From Eubacterium plexicaudatum ASF492 (GTDB lineage Bacteria > Bacillota > Clostridia > Lachnospirales > Lachnospiraceae), in NCBI RefSeq assembly GCF_000364225.2, contig NZ_AQFT02000001.1, forward strand, positions 3,553,501-3,617,500: 64,000 nucleotides of DNA, given 5' to 3'. Numbering within the stretch: position 1 is the first letter of the stretch; each line of letters opens with the position of its first letter. This document shows positions 1 to 10,191 of this stretch, piece by piece. The notes under the pieces are model-generated. The model was not told the origin of the DNA. It saw only the letters and a list, made by a program, of their open reading frames with translations, and searched no databases. The position numbers were made by a program, and so were the translations under genes.

Positions 1-87
1 GCGCTGACTCTAGGGGCACAGATGGACAAGAAAGTGATCGATACGGATGTCATCCTGGCTTCTGTCAGCAGCCAGAATCTCGGATAG
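1..87 (+). CDS. ExeA/TniB-like transposition ATPase, C-terminal end (partial)
   Basis: The window opens inside this gene. The last 28 codons, ending in SVSSQNLG and a TAG stop, match almost residue for residue the end of the ATPase at 57008-57800, which has Walker A and B motifs. ATPases of this group work as transposition regulators beside a DDE transposase. The start and catalytic domain lie outside the window, so function rests on the second copy. The small gene at 100 follows after 12 bases, as in the other copy. Confidence 0.75.
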   Translation, partial: ALTLGAQMDKKVIDTDVILASVSSQNLG

Positions 88-99
88 GAGGAATGGAAC

Positions 100-422
100 A
101 TGAATTATACCTGTATCCTGAAAAGCGGTTCCCGCAAGGAGACCTGGACGGGGCAGATCATCCTGCTGAGCACGGGGAACGGATGGTATGAAGCTGAGAT
201 CAATGGATGGGGACTTACTTCCACATCCTCGCCGGACGGCATAAATATGGGAACTACCTGTGCATCCCTAACCATGATGTAGGGTGCGAGCTCTCCGATT
301 TCTCCGATTTCTTTTGGAATGAAGAAAGGATCGGCTCCCTGATGCGGAAGGTGGATGCGGTGACTGTCGCCACCGGCCTGGTTCATCTTCCTGCCCTGGC
401 TGCCGGACAGCTGAAAAACTGA
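100..422 (+). pseudogene. Small protein following the transposition ATPase, frameshifted
   Basis: The reading frame starts at ATG 100 behind a GGAGGAATGG ribosome site and shifts near position 210. Before the shift it reads TWTGQIILLS; after it, YFHILAGRHKYGNYLCIPNHD. The homologue at 57814-58128 is continuous and has one more G in the run at the shift point. The intact product would be about 105 residues, with no signal peptide or membrane segment. I do not recognise a named function. Its fixed place behind the ATPase in both copies suggests a role tied to that element. Confidence 0.6.
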
Positions 423-595
423 ATGTTTCCTATGGCTGTGGGTCTCATGATGGAATCCATGGCCTTTTATATTTCAGGAGGAAATCCATGCTGACAACAG
501 TGCGCCATATTTTCGGCAGGATTATGCATTCAGAGACGGCACTGCACAGTCAATGGGACAAAGGCCAGAAAAATAATCTGCTGTTTGCGTCTCCC

Positions 596-2202
596 TCAAT
601 TCGCCGTCCAACACCATACAATCTCTACCCGTTTATCTTTATAAACATAAATCTTCCGGATAAAAACCTCCACCAGTTCCTTTGTAAGTTTTTCCATATG
701 CGTAAAGCGGATTACCTGCCGCATATCCACCTGCAGCTTTTCCAGTTCCTCCGATAACCGGCTAATCTCTTTGCTACAGGCTTTGATCTGTTCTAACAGC
801 TTTTTCGTTTCATCCGCTGCTTCACCGGCTCTTTTCCGGTATTCTTCCTGGGTCATTTCTCCCATTGCATACTTCTCGTATAATATTCCCAGGGAATCCT
901 CTGCCCGTTTCTTATCCATGCAAAGGCTGCTCATTTGATTCTTCATGTCCTTCATTTCAGATTTCTGAAACTTTGCAAGTTTTTCCTCCTGCTGCGCTGC
1001 CTCCCCGAGCAGCATCAGCTCCTTATTTATCATGAAAAGCACGGTTTCCTCCAGTATATCTGCCCGGAAGTAAGTGCAGCATTCCGGTATTTTCAATATA
1101 GAATGCCGGCTGCATTCAAACCTTGGATACTTATTGCCAGGACGCAGCGGCTTATATACCATAGCATAGCCGCAGCCGCCGCAAGACAGTTTCCCCACAA
1201 GCGGGTGTTTTTCCCGTTTCTGTTTCGTAGAATGTACACTGGCGCTACAGGCAGCCCTCTCAAAATCTTCCCGCGTAACCAGCGGTTCATGATGACCGGG
1301 TATTACTTTCCAGTCTTTCTCAGCAGTCCGTCTTTTTTCCTACTCCCCACGTGCTCTGGAATGGTCTTTCCATAGCTCATTTCCCCTATATAAAAACGGT
1401 TTTTCAGGATACTGCGTACACTGCTGCTGCTCCATGTACAGGCAAAACCATCATTCGATGTTCTTATGCCCCTCATCTGCCTTGCTGTTGGAATGCCGCT
1501 TTCATACAGGAACCTTGCAATTTCCGTACTGGATTTTCCCTGGCACGCAAGTGAAAAAATCTTCCGTACTACTGCTGATTCCTTTTCATTTACAACAACT
1601 TCATTTTTCTCTCCTGTACTTTTTTCATATCCAAACGGCACCTGCCCGAAAGCATACTCTCCATCCGCATACTTATTTCCCAGGGATGCCTTCACCTTGA
1701 CTGATATGTCCTTGCTGTACAAATCATTCAGCAGTGTTTTGAATGCCGTGTCAAGCCCTATTGTGCTGCCGTCATGCTCCCTGCTGTCGTAATGGTCCGC
1801 AACTGCAATAAAACGCACGCCCATAAACGGCAGGATCTGGTTCATGTATGTACCCAGCTCAATATAATCCCTGGAAAAACGGGAAAGGTCCTTTACAATG
1901 ATGCACTGCACCTTATTTCTTTTCACTTCATCCATCAGGCGGTTCATTCCTGGCCTGTCCATGCCGGAACCGGACCAGCCGTCATCACAGAATTCCTTTC
2001 TGTCGTATTCCCTTAGTTCTGCATCCCGTTCTATATAGCTGTGGATCAGCAGCCGCTGGTTTGATATGCTGTTGCTTTCATCTTCCATGCCTTTCCCCGG
2101 AGCATTTTTCCTTCCGGCAATGCTGCCGCCCTTTGCTGTTTCATTTTCGTTACTGGTTCTGTCTTCCATGGAAAGCCTCAGGTACACTGCCACAACGTTC
2201 AT
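596..2202 (-). CDS. Large serine recombinase, third of a trio (one-base frameshift)
   Basis: A site-specific DNA recombinase that uses a serine nucleophile. The N-terminal part (1303-2202) has the catalytic motif VYLRLS, DDGWSG and DLSRFSRDYIELG, followed by the recombinase domain. The C-terminal part (596-1302) has a zinc ribbon starting CGGCGYAM and a coiled coil ending RKIYVYKDKRVEI. The two parts join if the T run at 1333-1338 had one more T; then RTAEKDWKVIPGHHEPLV bridges them. The ATG directly abuts the TGA of the preceding recombinase, implying translational coupling. The total of about 535 residues is normal for the family. The break may be an assembly error. Confidence 0.85.
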
Positions 2203-3924
2203 TCAGACCACCCCTTCCAGCATTTCGTTTGTATACCGGAACTTTATTTCAACCCGCCTGCCCGGATATACATATATTTTTTCCACTAATGCACTGACCA
2301 TCTCCGCCGTAATTTCCCCGCAGCTTTTCAGTGTGACCAGAGCGCGGATGGCTTTCAGATACCTGCTTTTCACTTTTTCCAGTGTTTTGAGCTGTTCTTT
2401 CAGTTTTTCTTCCAAACTCCCCAGCTCCCGCCCCCGTTTTTCATTTTCCATTTTGCGTCCTACATACTCCTTCTGGGTAATTTTCCCTGTCCGGTAATCC
2501 GTATACATCGCAGATTCTTCCTCCGCCAGCCGCCCTGCCGCTGCCTGGACAGATTTTATTTCCCGTCCAATCCGGCTTACTGCTTCCCGTATCTGTTCTT
2601 TTCCTGTTTCGGAAAAATGTCCGGATTTATCAAGGTAAATGGCAAATTCCGTATGCAGTACTGCTAACAGGATTTCTGTCAGTTCTATTTTGGAAATGCG
2701 GTTCGTCTGCGGGCAGGATTCGTTCTTTTTCTGCCCGCCGTCCAGACAAAAGTACCAGTCCTTCCTTTCCCTGGTTCCATCCGCATATTCTTTTACCGGG
2801 CTGCTCCTAGTCATTTTCCTCCCGCATACGCCACAGTAAAGGACCGGATCGAATATATTCTCCCCAATCGGGATCCCTTCCGTCGGATGCTTACAGGATG
2901 CTGAACGTTTCCTGATTTTTGCACATATTTCCTGTGCTCTTTCAAACAGTTCCGCACTGACCAGCGCCTCATGAGCATTCTTCTCCACAATCCATTCTTT
3001 TTCCGGCTTATGCACACGATTTCTTTCATCCCGCGCAGTTATGGATGTTTTCCCCTGTGCCAGCATTCCCGCATAAGTTCTGCTGCTTACCATGCGCTCT
3101 ATGGCTCCCTTATCCCATCCCTTATACTGCACATCTGCCGGACAATACACCTCTCCGGTCTTCTTATATACGACTGGGGGATTCACCCTTCTCCGGTTCA
3201 GTTCATCCGCCACTGCCGTAAAGCTTTCCCTTTCCACAAATGCCGTAAATATAAACCTGACAATCTCCACTGTATTTCCATCCGGCACAAGTTTCCGGAT
3301 TTTCTTTTCCCATGCAGATGTATAGCCATACGGCGGCGGTCCGCCTACATAAGAGCCCGCCTGCCGTTTCTGCTGCAGCCACGTTTTAGCTTTCACTGAA
3401 AAATCTTTCGCATACATATCATTGATAAGGTTTTTTATTTCAGATGCAAGCTGGTCAGTCCCACTGCCCCTTTCTCCAGTGTCCAGCCCATCCGAAACTG
3501 CAATGAACCGTATTCCTAAAAACGGAAAAATCTTCTCAATATAATTGCCTGCCTCAAGGTAGTTCCTGCCAAATCTGGACAGATCCTTTACAATCACGCA
3601 GTTAATATCCCCAAGCCGTATATCCTGCATAAGACGCAGAAATCCATCACGGTTAAAATTGCTGCCTGTCTTTCCAAGATCGCTGTAACATTCCACGATT
3701 TCAATCCGTTCATCCTGTTTCCGGTTAAATTTCTCCACAAAATTTTTTGCAATGCTGATCTGTACATCAACCGACTCATTTTTATCTGCATCCATATCCG
3801 AAGACAGACGCGCATATACGCCTGCCCTGTATTTTTTTCCGTTTTTCTTTCCAGCCCCGGCTACATTCTCCAGTCCTGTTTCCATGGATGCTTTTCTTTT
3901 AGAAACCCTCCCCATTTCATGCAC
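2203..3924 (-). CDS. Large serine recombinase, second of a trio
   Basis: Intact, 573 residues. The resolvase domain has catalytic serine in YARLSSD and the DLSRFGRNYLEAGNYIEKIFP helix region. It is followed by a recombinase domain, a zinc ribbon (YCGVCGRKM with a later cysteine pair) and a long coiled coil ending in the motif KIYVYPGRRVEIKF, as in DUF4368-type recombinases. Its start overlaps the end of the upstream recombinase by 8 bp, and its TGA abuts the ATG of the next. The three are surely one operon. Likely role: integration and excision of the element that carries it. Confidence 0.92.
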   Translation of the reverse strand: MHEMGRVSKRKASMETGLENVAGAGKKNGKKYRAGVYARLSSDMDADKNESVDVQISIAKNFVEKFNRKQDERIEIVECYSDLGKTGSNFNRDGFLRLMQDIRLGDINCVIVKDLSRFGRNYLEAGNYIEKIFPFLGIRFIAVSDGLDTGERGSGTDQLASEIKNLINDMYAKDFSVKAKTWLQQKRQAGSYVGGPPPYGYTSAWEKKIRKLVPDGNTVEIVRFIFTAFVERESFTAVADELNRRRVNPPVVYKKTGEVYCPADVQYKGWDKGAIERMVSSRTYAGMLAQGKTSITARDERNRVHKPEKEWIVEKNAHEALVSAELFERAQEICAKIRKRSASCKHPTEGIPIGENIFDPVLYCGVCGRKMTRSSPVKEYADGTRERKDWYFCLDGGQKKNESCPQTNRISKIELTEILLAVLHTEFAIYLDKSGHFSETGKEQIREAVSRIGREIKSVQAAAGRLAEEESAMYTDYRTGKITQKEYVGRKMENEKRGRELGSLEEKLKEQLKTLEKVKSRYLKAIRALVTLKSCGEITAEMVSALVEKIYVYPGRRVEIKFRYTNEMLEGVV

Positions 3925-5572
3925 CCCTTTCTGAATTTTTGTCCGCCTGTTCCTGCCTGCCGTTCAGTCCAAGCATGACACCGTACTGATCCATAAAATA
4001 GAACTCGATTTCAACCCGCCTGCCCTCATATATAGAAATGCGTCTTACAAGGCTGCTCAGGGTGTGACGGTCAATCTCTTTCAGTTCCACACAGTCCTGA
4101 AAGGCTTTCAGCCGTCCGGCAGACAGCACGCCTTTCTGGAACATATCCCTGATCAGATTCTCCTGCTTTTCCTGTGCTTTTCCCAGTTCCCCGGCCTTCT
4201 GCTGAAATCCCGCATGAAGCCGTTCAAATTCCTCTTTTGTGACCACGCCTGCGCGCAGGTCTTCATAAAGCCCAGCGCAGAGTGCATAATATTTATCCTG
4301 TTCCTGTTTCAGCCGCCGGATTTCCATGTCATAGCCGGACACAGCCGCAAAGTCCGCCTCCTGCCCTTTTGCCCTGTCAAAAAGCCGCTTTTCCTCAAGG
4401 AAGGCATTTGCATGGCGTTTCACAGTATTTTCCACCAGCATCTTTAATACGCTTTCCTCTATGCTGTGGCGACTGCATCCCTCCCCGCGGTTTTTTGTGG
4501 AGCAGATATAATAAACCTTCTGTTTCCCTTTATACCGGACTACACGCCGGATCATCTGCTCCCCGCAGTCCCCGCAAAACAGCAGCCCGGTAAAAAAACC
4601 AAACTGTCCCATCTGTGGGCTTTTTCTGGAATCTGTTTTTAACAGCTCCTTAACAATCTGGAAATCATCTTCCGAAATGACAGGTTCATGCGTGTTTTCC
4701 ACGCGGTCCCATTCTGCTTCCGGCTTTTCCACAGTCTTTTTCACTTTGTAATTAATCTTTCTCGACTTTCCCTGCACCAGATGCCCAAGATACACCTCGC
4801 TGGTTAAAATCCTTTTTACAGATGCGCTGCCCCACTTGGAATGCCCTGGACCAGAAAAGCCGCTTTTATATTTCTGGCCCATAGAATTTTTATACTCTCT
4901 GGGGGACAGTATGCCGTTCTGATTCAGCCGGTCCGCAATGGCTGACACCGCCATACCTGAGATCTTCCATTCAAAAATTTCCTTTACAATTCCTGCAGCA
5001 TATTCATCCACTACAAGCCTGTTTTTGTTGTTTTCATCTTTCTTATACCCATATACAGCAAACGGCGAAATACATTCCCCGTTCCTCCGCTTCGCCTCCA
5101 GCCCGCTTTTTACTTTTGTGGATATATCCCTGCAGTAAGAATCATTGATAAAGTTTTTGACAGGCAGCACGATAGAGCTTTCCCCCGTCCCTGCCAGAAA
5201 GCTGTCATAATGGTCTGTCAGCGCAATAAAGCGCACACCAAGAGCCGGGAAAGTTTTCTGTATATACCTCCCGGCTTCAATATAATCACGCCCGAAACGG
5301 GATAAGTCCTTTACAACTACGCAGTTCACCCTGCCCGCTTCCACGTCTTCCATCATTCTTTTAAATTCCGGACGGTCAAAATTCCCGCCGCTCCAGCCGT
5401 CATCCACATAGCTGTCGTACAGTTCCATATCCGGCTGTTCCCGGATAAAGGAACGAATCAGCTCCCTCTGGCCCGCAATACTGCCGCTTTCTGACTTTTC
5501 CCCTGCCTGCTTTTCCTGGTCATCCCTGGAAAGGCGCAAGTACATGGCTGCATAAAATGTCTTATCGTTCAT
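3917..5572 (-). CDS. Large serine recombinase, first of a trio
   Basis: Intact, 551 residues, first gene of the operon. The catalytic serine is in MYLRLSRDD. DDGWSGGNFDRPEF and DLSRFGRDYIEAGRY follow, then the zinc ribbon (FCGDCGEQM and the cysteines near GEGCSRHSI) and a coiled coil ending RRISIYEGRRVEIEF. An AGGAGTG ribosome site lies 8-9 bases before the ATG. The 137 bases upstream contain two similar CCTGA(C/T)TTTAA motifs and presumably the promoter. The three recombinases are clearly different in sequence, so they are not recent duplicates of one another. Confidence 0.93.
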   Translation of the reverse strand: MNDKTFYAAMYLRLSRDDQEKQAGEKSESGSIAGQRELIRSFIREQPDMELYDSYVDDGWSGGNFDRPEFKRMMEDVEAGRVNCVVVKDLSRFGRDYIEAGRYIQKTFPALGVRFIALTDHYDSFLAGTGESSIVLPVKNFINDSYCRDISTKVKSGLEAKRRNGECISPFAVYGYKKDENNKNRLVVDEYAAGIVKEIFEWKISGMAVSAIADRLNQNGILSPREYKNSMGQKYKSGFSGPGHSKWGSASVKRILTSEVYLGHLVQGKSRKINYKVKKTVEKPEAEWDRVENTHEPVISEDDFQIVKELLKTDSRKSPQMGQFGFFTGLLFCGDCGEQMIRRVVRYKGKQKVYYICSTKNRGEGCSRHSIEESVLKMLVENTVKRHANAFLEEKRLFDRAKGQEADFAAVSGYDMEIRRLKQEQDKYYALCAGLYEDLRAGVVTKEEFERLHAGFQQKAGELGKAQEKQENLIRDMFQKGVLSAGRLKAFQDCVELKEIDRHTLSSLVRRISIYEGRRVEIEFYFMDQYGVMLGLNGRQEQADKNSERGA

Positions 5573-5709
5573 ATATGTATCACTCCTGGCTTTTTATTAG
5601 TTCGCAAAAGCGTCCGCAAAGCCAGGTGCATACTGATATTAGCCCTGACTTTAAATTAACATAACTCTCCTGTTTTTACAAGGCCTGATTTTAATTTTTC
5701 CGGCTGAAT

Positions 5710-6000
5710 CTAAATATAAACTTCCGCCAGCCTGCGGATATATTCTTCCATCTTTTCATCAATCGTCGGCCCGGTTTTCTGATACCGCACCTTTACGACA
5801 TAATCTCCGATACGGTTCACATATACATTGTCCGTCTGTGCCGCAAATGCCTCCAGCTTTTTGCTGACCGGAGCTTTTGTATCAATCTCAATGTCTCTCA
5901 GATCAGTGAGCGTGGATATATCCACTGTTCGCACATCCACAGACGCCATCTTCTCCAGTTTTTCAGCGGAAATTCCCGGTATAGTCCTCATGGCACACAT
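5710..6000 (-). CDS. DUF6870-like small protein
   Basis: 96 residues preceded by AAAGGAGAAAGG. The segment VDVRTVDISTLTDLRDIEID followed by YVVKVRYQKTGPTIDEKMEEY is what I recall of the DUF6870 family, small proteins common in integrative elements of Clostridia; the family name is from memory. There are no catalytic motifs, membrane segments or signal peptide. It lies just upstream of the recombinase operon on the same strand and may be co-regulated with it. The function is unknown. Confidence 0.6.
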   Translation of the reverse strand: MCAMRTIPGISAEKLEKMASVDVRTVDISTLTDLRDIEIDTKAPVSKKLEAFAAQTDNVYVNRIGDYVVKVRYQKTGPTIDEKMEEYIRRLAEVYI

Positions 6001-6304
6001 TCCTTTCTCCTTTTTACATTCATCATATTCTTACATCTGTTTGTCCTATGCTGCCATACACCGCACCATAAGGAACATTTTCCGCTTTTGTTCATAAAAC
6101 TAAGTATCCAAGCCGCTTACGGCATATAATCGCCATGACACCGTCAGGCAGGTGGCGGCAGCAGCAGAACTGCCCAGGCCATACCCACAGCATCCCCCTT
6201 TGACCCTGCGGTACGGGAAACTGTATGGTTCCCCTCCGGCTGGTGCACTGGTCAACAAAAATTGGACACTTAAATTGTATTTTTTAACGTACAATCTATA
6301 AATA

Positions 6305-7123
6305 TTATACAGCTGCATATGTTTCCCTGTACTGTTTGGGCGTTAGATACCCCAGCGAGTATGCAGGCCGTTCCTCGTTGAAAAATTTTATGTACGCAGC
6401 CATTTCTTCTTTGACATTTTCACCCTGCAGATGAAAATCCGTAAACAGTTCTGATTTTATCCATCCGTTGATCGATTCCATTGCTGCATTGTCTGTCGGC
6501 GTTCCAGCCCGTGACATAGAATGTATAATGCCGCATGTTCCGGGCAGCTCATTGTAGTTTTTTGATGCATATACCGATCCCTGATCCGAATGCAGCACGG
6601 TTTTATATTCCGGATGCTGTTGCTTAAGCTCTATAAGGTCATGCAGGCCGCTGATGTATGTCATGCGGTCACCGCGTTTTGCAGAAAGTGAATGACTTGG
6701 TATTTCGTTATTCCAAAGATCCATATACAGTGTCAGTTCATAATAAATGCCTTTTAACCGGAATGCAGTCATGTCACTTACAATGCACTGCATCGGCCCG
6801 TCAATCCTGAGTCCTGCAAGGATCAGGTTCGGATACACTTTGCGGGGTTCGCCTGGTTTTTTATACCGGTAATGCTTTGATTCGCTTTTTATGCCAGCAA
6901 TTTTACAGCATTTATGCGCATACGCATCAGAAACCTTCAGTCCTGTATCAGGTCTTATCTTTGCGCTCAGCCACCGGTATCCGTGTGACGGATATTTCAA
7001 ATGATATTCTCTGAACAGAATGACATTGTCTGCAAGTGCCTTTATTTTAGGAGCCAGATCAGAAAGGCGTTTCTTCCAATAATAGAAGCTGCTCCGCTGG
7101 ATACCCATGAATTCGCATAACAC
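6305..7123 (-). CDS. IS3-family transposase OrfB
   Basis: 272 residues. The DDE integrase core is visible: IVSDMTAFRL (first Asp), VLHSDQGSVYAS (second Asp) and the Glu in NAAMESINGWIKSELF. It ends with FNEERPAYSLGYLTPKQY, typical of OrfB. The open frame extends upstream of the GTG at 7123 with no ATG (ELSGEFPVSVLCEFMGIQ), so expression probably depends on frameshifting from orfA or on a non-standard start. Confidence 0.9.
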   Translation of the reverse strand: MLCEFMGIQRSSFYYWKKRLSDLAPKIKALADNVILFREYHLKYPSHGYRWLSAKIRPDTGLKVSDAYAHKCCKIAGIKSESKHYRYKKPGEPRKVYPNLILAGLRIDGPMQCIVSDMTAFRLKGIYYELTLYMDLWNNEIPSHSLSAKRGDRMTYISGLHDLIELKQQHPEYKTVLHSDQGSVYASKNYNELPGTCGIIHSMSRAGTPTDNAAMESINGWIKSELFTDFHLQGENVKEEMAAYIKFFNEERPAYSLGYLTPKQYRETYAAV

Positions 7124-7155
7124 GCTGACTGGAAATTCACCGGATAATTCCAGTA

Positions 7156-7521
7156 TTATTTCATATTCCAGCTGTCGAAGATTGTAATTGTCCTGTCTGC
7201 ACCATCCCCTTTCACTTCGTATCCTTTTTTAACCGCGCCTCATTGATCCGTGATTTCACCAGTTCCTTAATAAGTTCTTCTTTTGTCATGGATTCATATT
7301 CAGACAGATCCGGTTCGCAGGAATGTATGTTTATTTTTACTGTATTTTCATCTTTTGAATCCTGTTTTTGGCGGCAGGCTGTTCACATCCCTGTACAGTC
7401 TCATATAATCCCTGGCTGTGCCCTCGCTGATGCTGTATTTTATGGCTGCATCGCTTTTGCTTAATTCATTGTTGTAAATTTGTCTGCCGATGTCCAGCCG
7501 TTCTTCTCTTGTGTAACCCAT
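7156..7521 (-). pseudogene. IS3-family OrfA, helix-turn-helix protein, frameshifted
   Basis: Starts at ATG 7521 with an AGGAGGG ribosome site and reads MGYTREERLDIGRQIYNNEL, a helix-turn-helix start typical of OrfA. The frame then shifts at an A5 run (about 7337) and again at an A6 run (about 7211). The joined product would contain ESMTKEELIKELVKSRINEAR and KKGYEVKGDG, as in IS150-like OrfA. Two compensating A-run changes suggest sequencing indels or decay. A-runs are also used for programmed frameshifting in this family, which cannot be excluded. Confidence 0.65.
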
Positions 7522-7641
7522 TAGTAACCCTCCTGTTCATTTCGTGGGGATTCTGTTTATGTACAACATAGACAGTGTAAAATCTTACCATGTATCCTGT
7601 CTAATTTCTACCCCCTCCGTGTCCAGTTTTAGTATACCACT

Positions 7642-8142
7642 TCACTGAAAAGCGGCCGGATTAACAACCGCCTGCTGTGTGAGCTTGCCACCCACAAAGA
7701 TTTTATAAAGTTTCTGGCTGACATTGAGGTTTATGTGGATGGGATTGCTTCCATGCAGATTCAGAACCTCAATTCCCTTGTTGATACTGTCCGGCACGAA
7801 ATTATAGAACGCTACCGCCCTGGGGAAGATGACCCGTACCTCCGGATTTTACAGGCTGCACATATTGAGGATGACGAATATTTCAGCCACATGATACAGG
7901 ATGATATAAGCGCAATCGTCCGTGACATCCGTGCCGCACACAAGTCTGACAGTGAGAGTGCGCCGCCAACCACCATTGCCGAAGAATTGAAGCGGGATTT
8001 AGAGGATGTCGCAAATTTTAAGGGAAGCCCTCTTGAAAAGCAGGCTGCGCTTTACTGCAAGCGGCTGGGTATCAATTATAACAAGCTGTCTGATGTGGAA
8101 TTCCGGCAGCTTGTACATAAGTATGAAAGCTTTGTGGCTTAA
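7642..8142 (+). pseudogene. C-terminal fragment of an unidentified integrative-element protein
   Basis: An open frame enters directly from the IS3 end (LKSGRINNRLLCELATHKDF) and runs to TAA 8142. A GTG at 7735 could act as a start, but the upstream frame is clearly coding. The fragment is acidic and helical (GEDDPYLRILQAAHIEDDEYF) with no recognised motif. Its last eight residues come from IS110 end sequence (see the 28-bp repeat), so both ends are altered. I do not recognise the family. Confidence 0.45.
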
Positions 8143-8174
8143 GAAGAAGTATGAAAGCTTTGTGGCTTAAGAAG
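8119..8174. repeat. 28-bp tandem duplication of the IS110 end
   Basis: Positions 8119-8146 and 8147-8174 repeat the same 28 bases, which begin AAGTATGAAAGC and end in CTTAAGAAG. The second unit is the end of IS110 copy 1, and the same sequence ends copy 2 near 24845. The first unit therefore looks like the footprint of another IS110 copy or a tandem insertion. Confidence 0.7.
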
Positions 8175-10191
8175 ATGTCAAAAGGGCATAAAATCCCCCT
8201 CCCCATCAAAGGGGCTCTTTTCAAACGGGATACGGTATGGTAAAATAAGCTACAGCAATTCGTTTTAGGCTGTAGCAGCTGCCATCGCAGGATCTTTTTG
8301 ATGATGATTTAGGGTACGACCCTGTTAGGAGCCGGAGATAAGTACCGGACTCCCGTTTACAGATTCCTGTATTGGTTGAAATGCATCTGCGCATTCTGAA
8401 GCGGATTGCTTTTCTTTTGCCTCTTTGTCAGCAGATGCTTTACCACAGGCATCCGCGGTTTCCGGCACTTTGCCGGAGCATTGCACTTCTACCAGACGGA
8501 TCGTGTCATCATCGGCTCCCTGGTCTTTTAAGAAAGCGATGACATTTTTTAAGTTCAGCCCTTTTGTGGTTTTAGTATTCTGTATGATTTCCCTATGGTC
8601 AACAGGGAGGAAGTCCGCATCATCCCGGATCATGTGGTAAATTGCCACGAGCATCTTCCTCGCTATGGCAATGATGGCCTTTTTGTGCCCCCGGCGCTTT
8701 TTCAGCGTTTCGTATTTACGGCGGAAGTACGGATCTTTCTTCGTGTTCTTCACGGCGGCAAGCGCACACTGGACGAGCAGCGGCTTGAGGTAATGGCCGC
8801 CGTTTCCTATCCTGGTAGATTTCTTCTTCCCTGCGCTTGCGTTGTTTGCGGGTGAAAGGCCTGCCCGGCATGCAAGGGAGGCGTCATCCCGCCAGACGGA
8901 CATGTCCGTGCCGATCTCGCCAAGGATGTATAAGGCGGATGCCGGCGTGATCCCGACCATCGTAGTGAGATGCCGGATGATGCCGGTATATTTCTGGCGG
9001 TAGTATTCCAGCTTCCTGTCGATCAGGCCGATGCATTCTTCAATCTGGGAAAGGTGCAGGCTGATGATCTGAAGCTTGTCCCGCTGTACACCAATGAATT
9101 CATAGCCGTGGATGCTGTCCAGGATGTCTTCATCTGATGCCTTCATATTGCCCCGTCTGTATATCAGGCGCAGGATTTCATCGTCCCTGACTTCGTCTGG
9201 CTCCGTGGAGATGAGGTACTCCATGATGGCGGATGCCGATTTTCCAAACGGGTCTGAGAACACACTGTCCAGCCGCACCTTTGAGATTGTCATGGAGTTC
9301 TGGAAACGGTTCTTCTCAGAAGTCCGCATATAGGTAAGCTTAAGTCGGTAACGGCACAGTTCCCGGAGGTCACGGATGTCGGCAGGCGGGATGTATGAGG
9401 AAACGACCAGATCCATACGGAACATGCTGGCCATATGGACGGCGTCCCGGAAATCCGTTTTCTGTCCCTTTGCCTGTTTCACATATTTGGGATGAGTCAG
9501 AATGGGTTTTATGCTGTTCTGCTCTGGGATGTTGAATACAGGGATTCAGTATTTCCCGGTCGACTCCATGCAGACATCCTGCACACCGTACTCTTTCAGC
9601 CAGAGGGCCATGCTGCGGATATCGCTGTTCATTGTTGTAAACTTCCTGACGTAAAAGGTTGCCTTGAGCGTCTCCGTGTCGGTTTTACAGACGGCTGCCA
9701 TCAGGATTTCTTTGTGCACGTCAATAGCTGCACAGACGGGGCGCCTGATATCCCCATCCGCTGAATGGACAACCGTGGTGCCGTCGTCTAATCTCAGGAA
9801 CCGCAGTTCTTCGGAGGAGTAGGAACCTCCGGATTTGAGATGTTTCACCTGGTTTCTATTGTTCTTAACTGCCATGTTCTGTCTCCTTTCCAAAATGGCA
9901 GGGCTGAAACGGGAATACCGGCATTGACTGCTATCCCTGCGGGAGCCCTGTTGGAGCGGGCATATTCATAAGTATACGGGTTTTAAAATCACCAATCATT
10001 TATGCAGGAAGGATAGCGGCGACTGATAACCTTTCGGGCTCTGGATCTCCAGACGTTATAACGTGCTCTGTAGTGTACCGATGTTCCTGAAACAAGGATA
10101 CTACAATTTATGGCTTATATAAACTGAAAACGGAAAGTTGACAGCTTTCATTATCATTTGTGCCGCCGTAGGCGGCATGGTAACAACCTTG
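8147..10191 (-). mobile_element. IS110-family element, copy 1
   Basis: About 2045 bp, nearly identical to 22801-24845 in reverse orientation; the ends are defined by where the two copies stop matching. There are no terminal inverted repeats or target duplication, as expected for IS110. The non-coding stretch of about 300 bp upstream of the transposase is where IS110 elements encode a bridge RNA. The element truncates an MBL-fold gene on its right. Confidence 0.8.
8325..9875 (-). pseudogene. IS110-family transposase, copy 1 (nonsense mutation)
   Basis: A transposase with an N-terminal RuvC-like DEDD domain (AAIDVHKEILMAAV) and a C-terminal Tnp_20 domain (VGITPASALYILGEIG and AGLSPANNASAGKKKSTRIG). 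The ATG at 9875 follows GGAAAGGAGA. A TGA at 9546-9548 splits it after STGKY, where copy 2 has TGG (Trp). This is a substitution, not an indel, so it is probably real. The downstream part retains the correct frame that copy 2 has lost. Inactive unless read through. Confidence 0.88.

Larger units (their letters stand above)
6249..7639. mobile_element. IS3-family insertion sequence
   Basis: About 1391 bp, bounded by imperfect 21-bp inverted repeats at 6249-6269 and 7619-7639 (17 of 21 bases match; shared inner part TGGACAC). It carries orfA and orfB on the minus strand. I see no convincing target duplication. The right end cuts into a plus-strand gene fragment at 7642. Confidence 0.8.

Noticed and set aside
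6100..6318. A 72-codon minus-strand open frame beside the IS3 end
   Set aside because: No ribosome site, no recognisable motif, and it runs across the IS3 inverted repeat.
9546..9548. Possible recoding (selenocysteine-like TGA) in the IS110 transposase
   Set aside because: Copy 2 has TGG (Trp) at this codon, not a cysteine, and no recoding structure is evident; a nonsense mutation is simpler.
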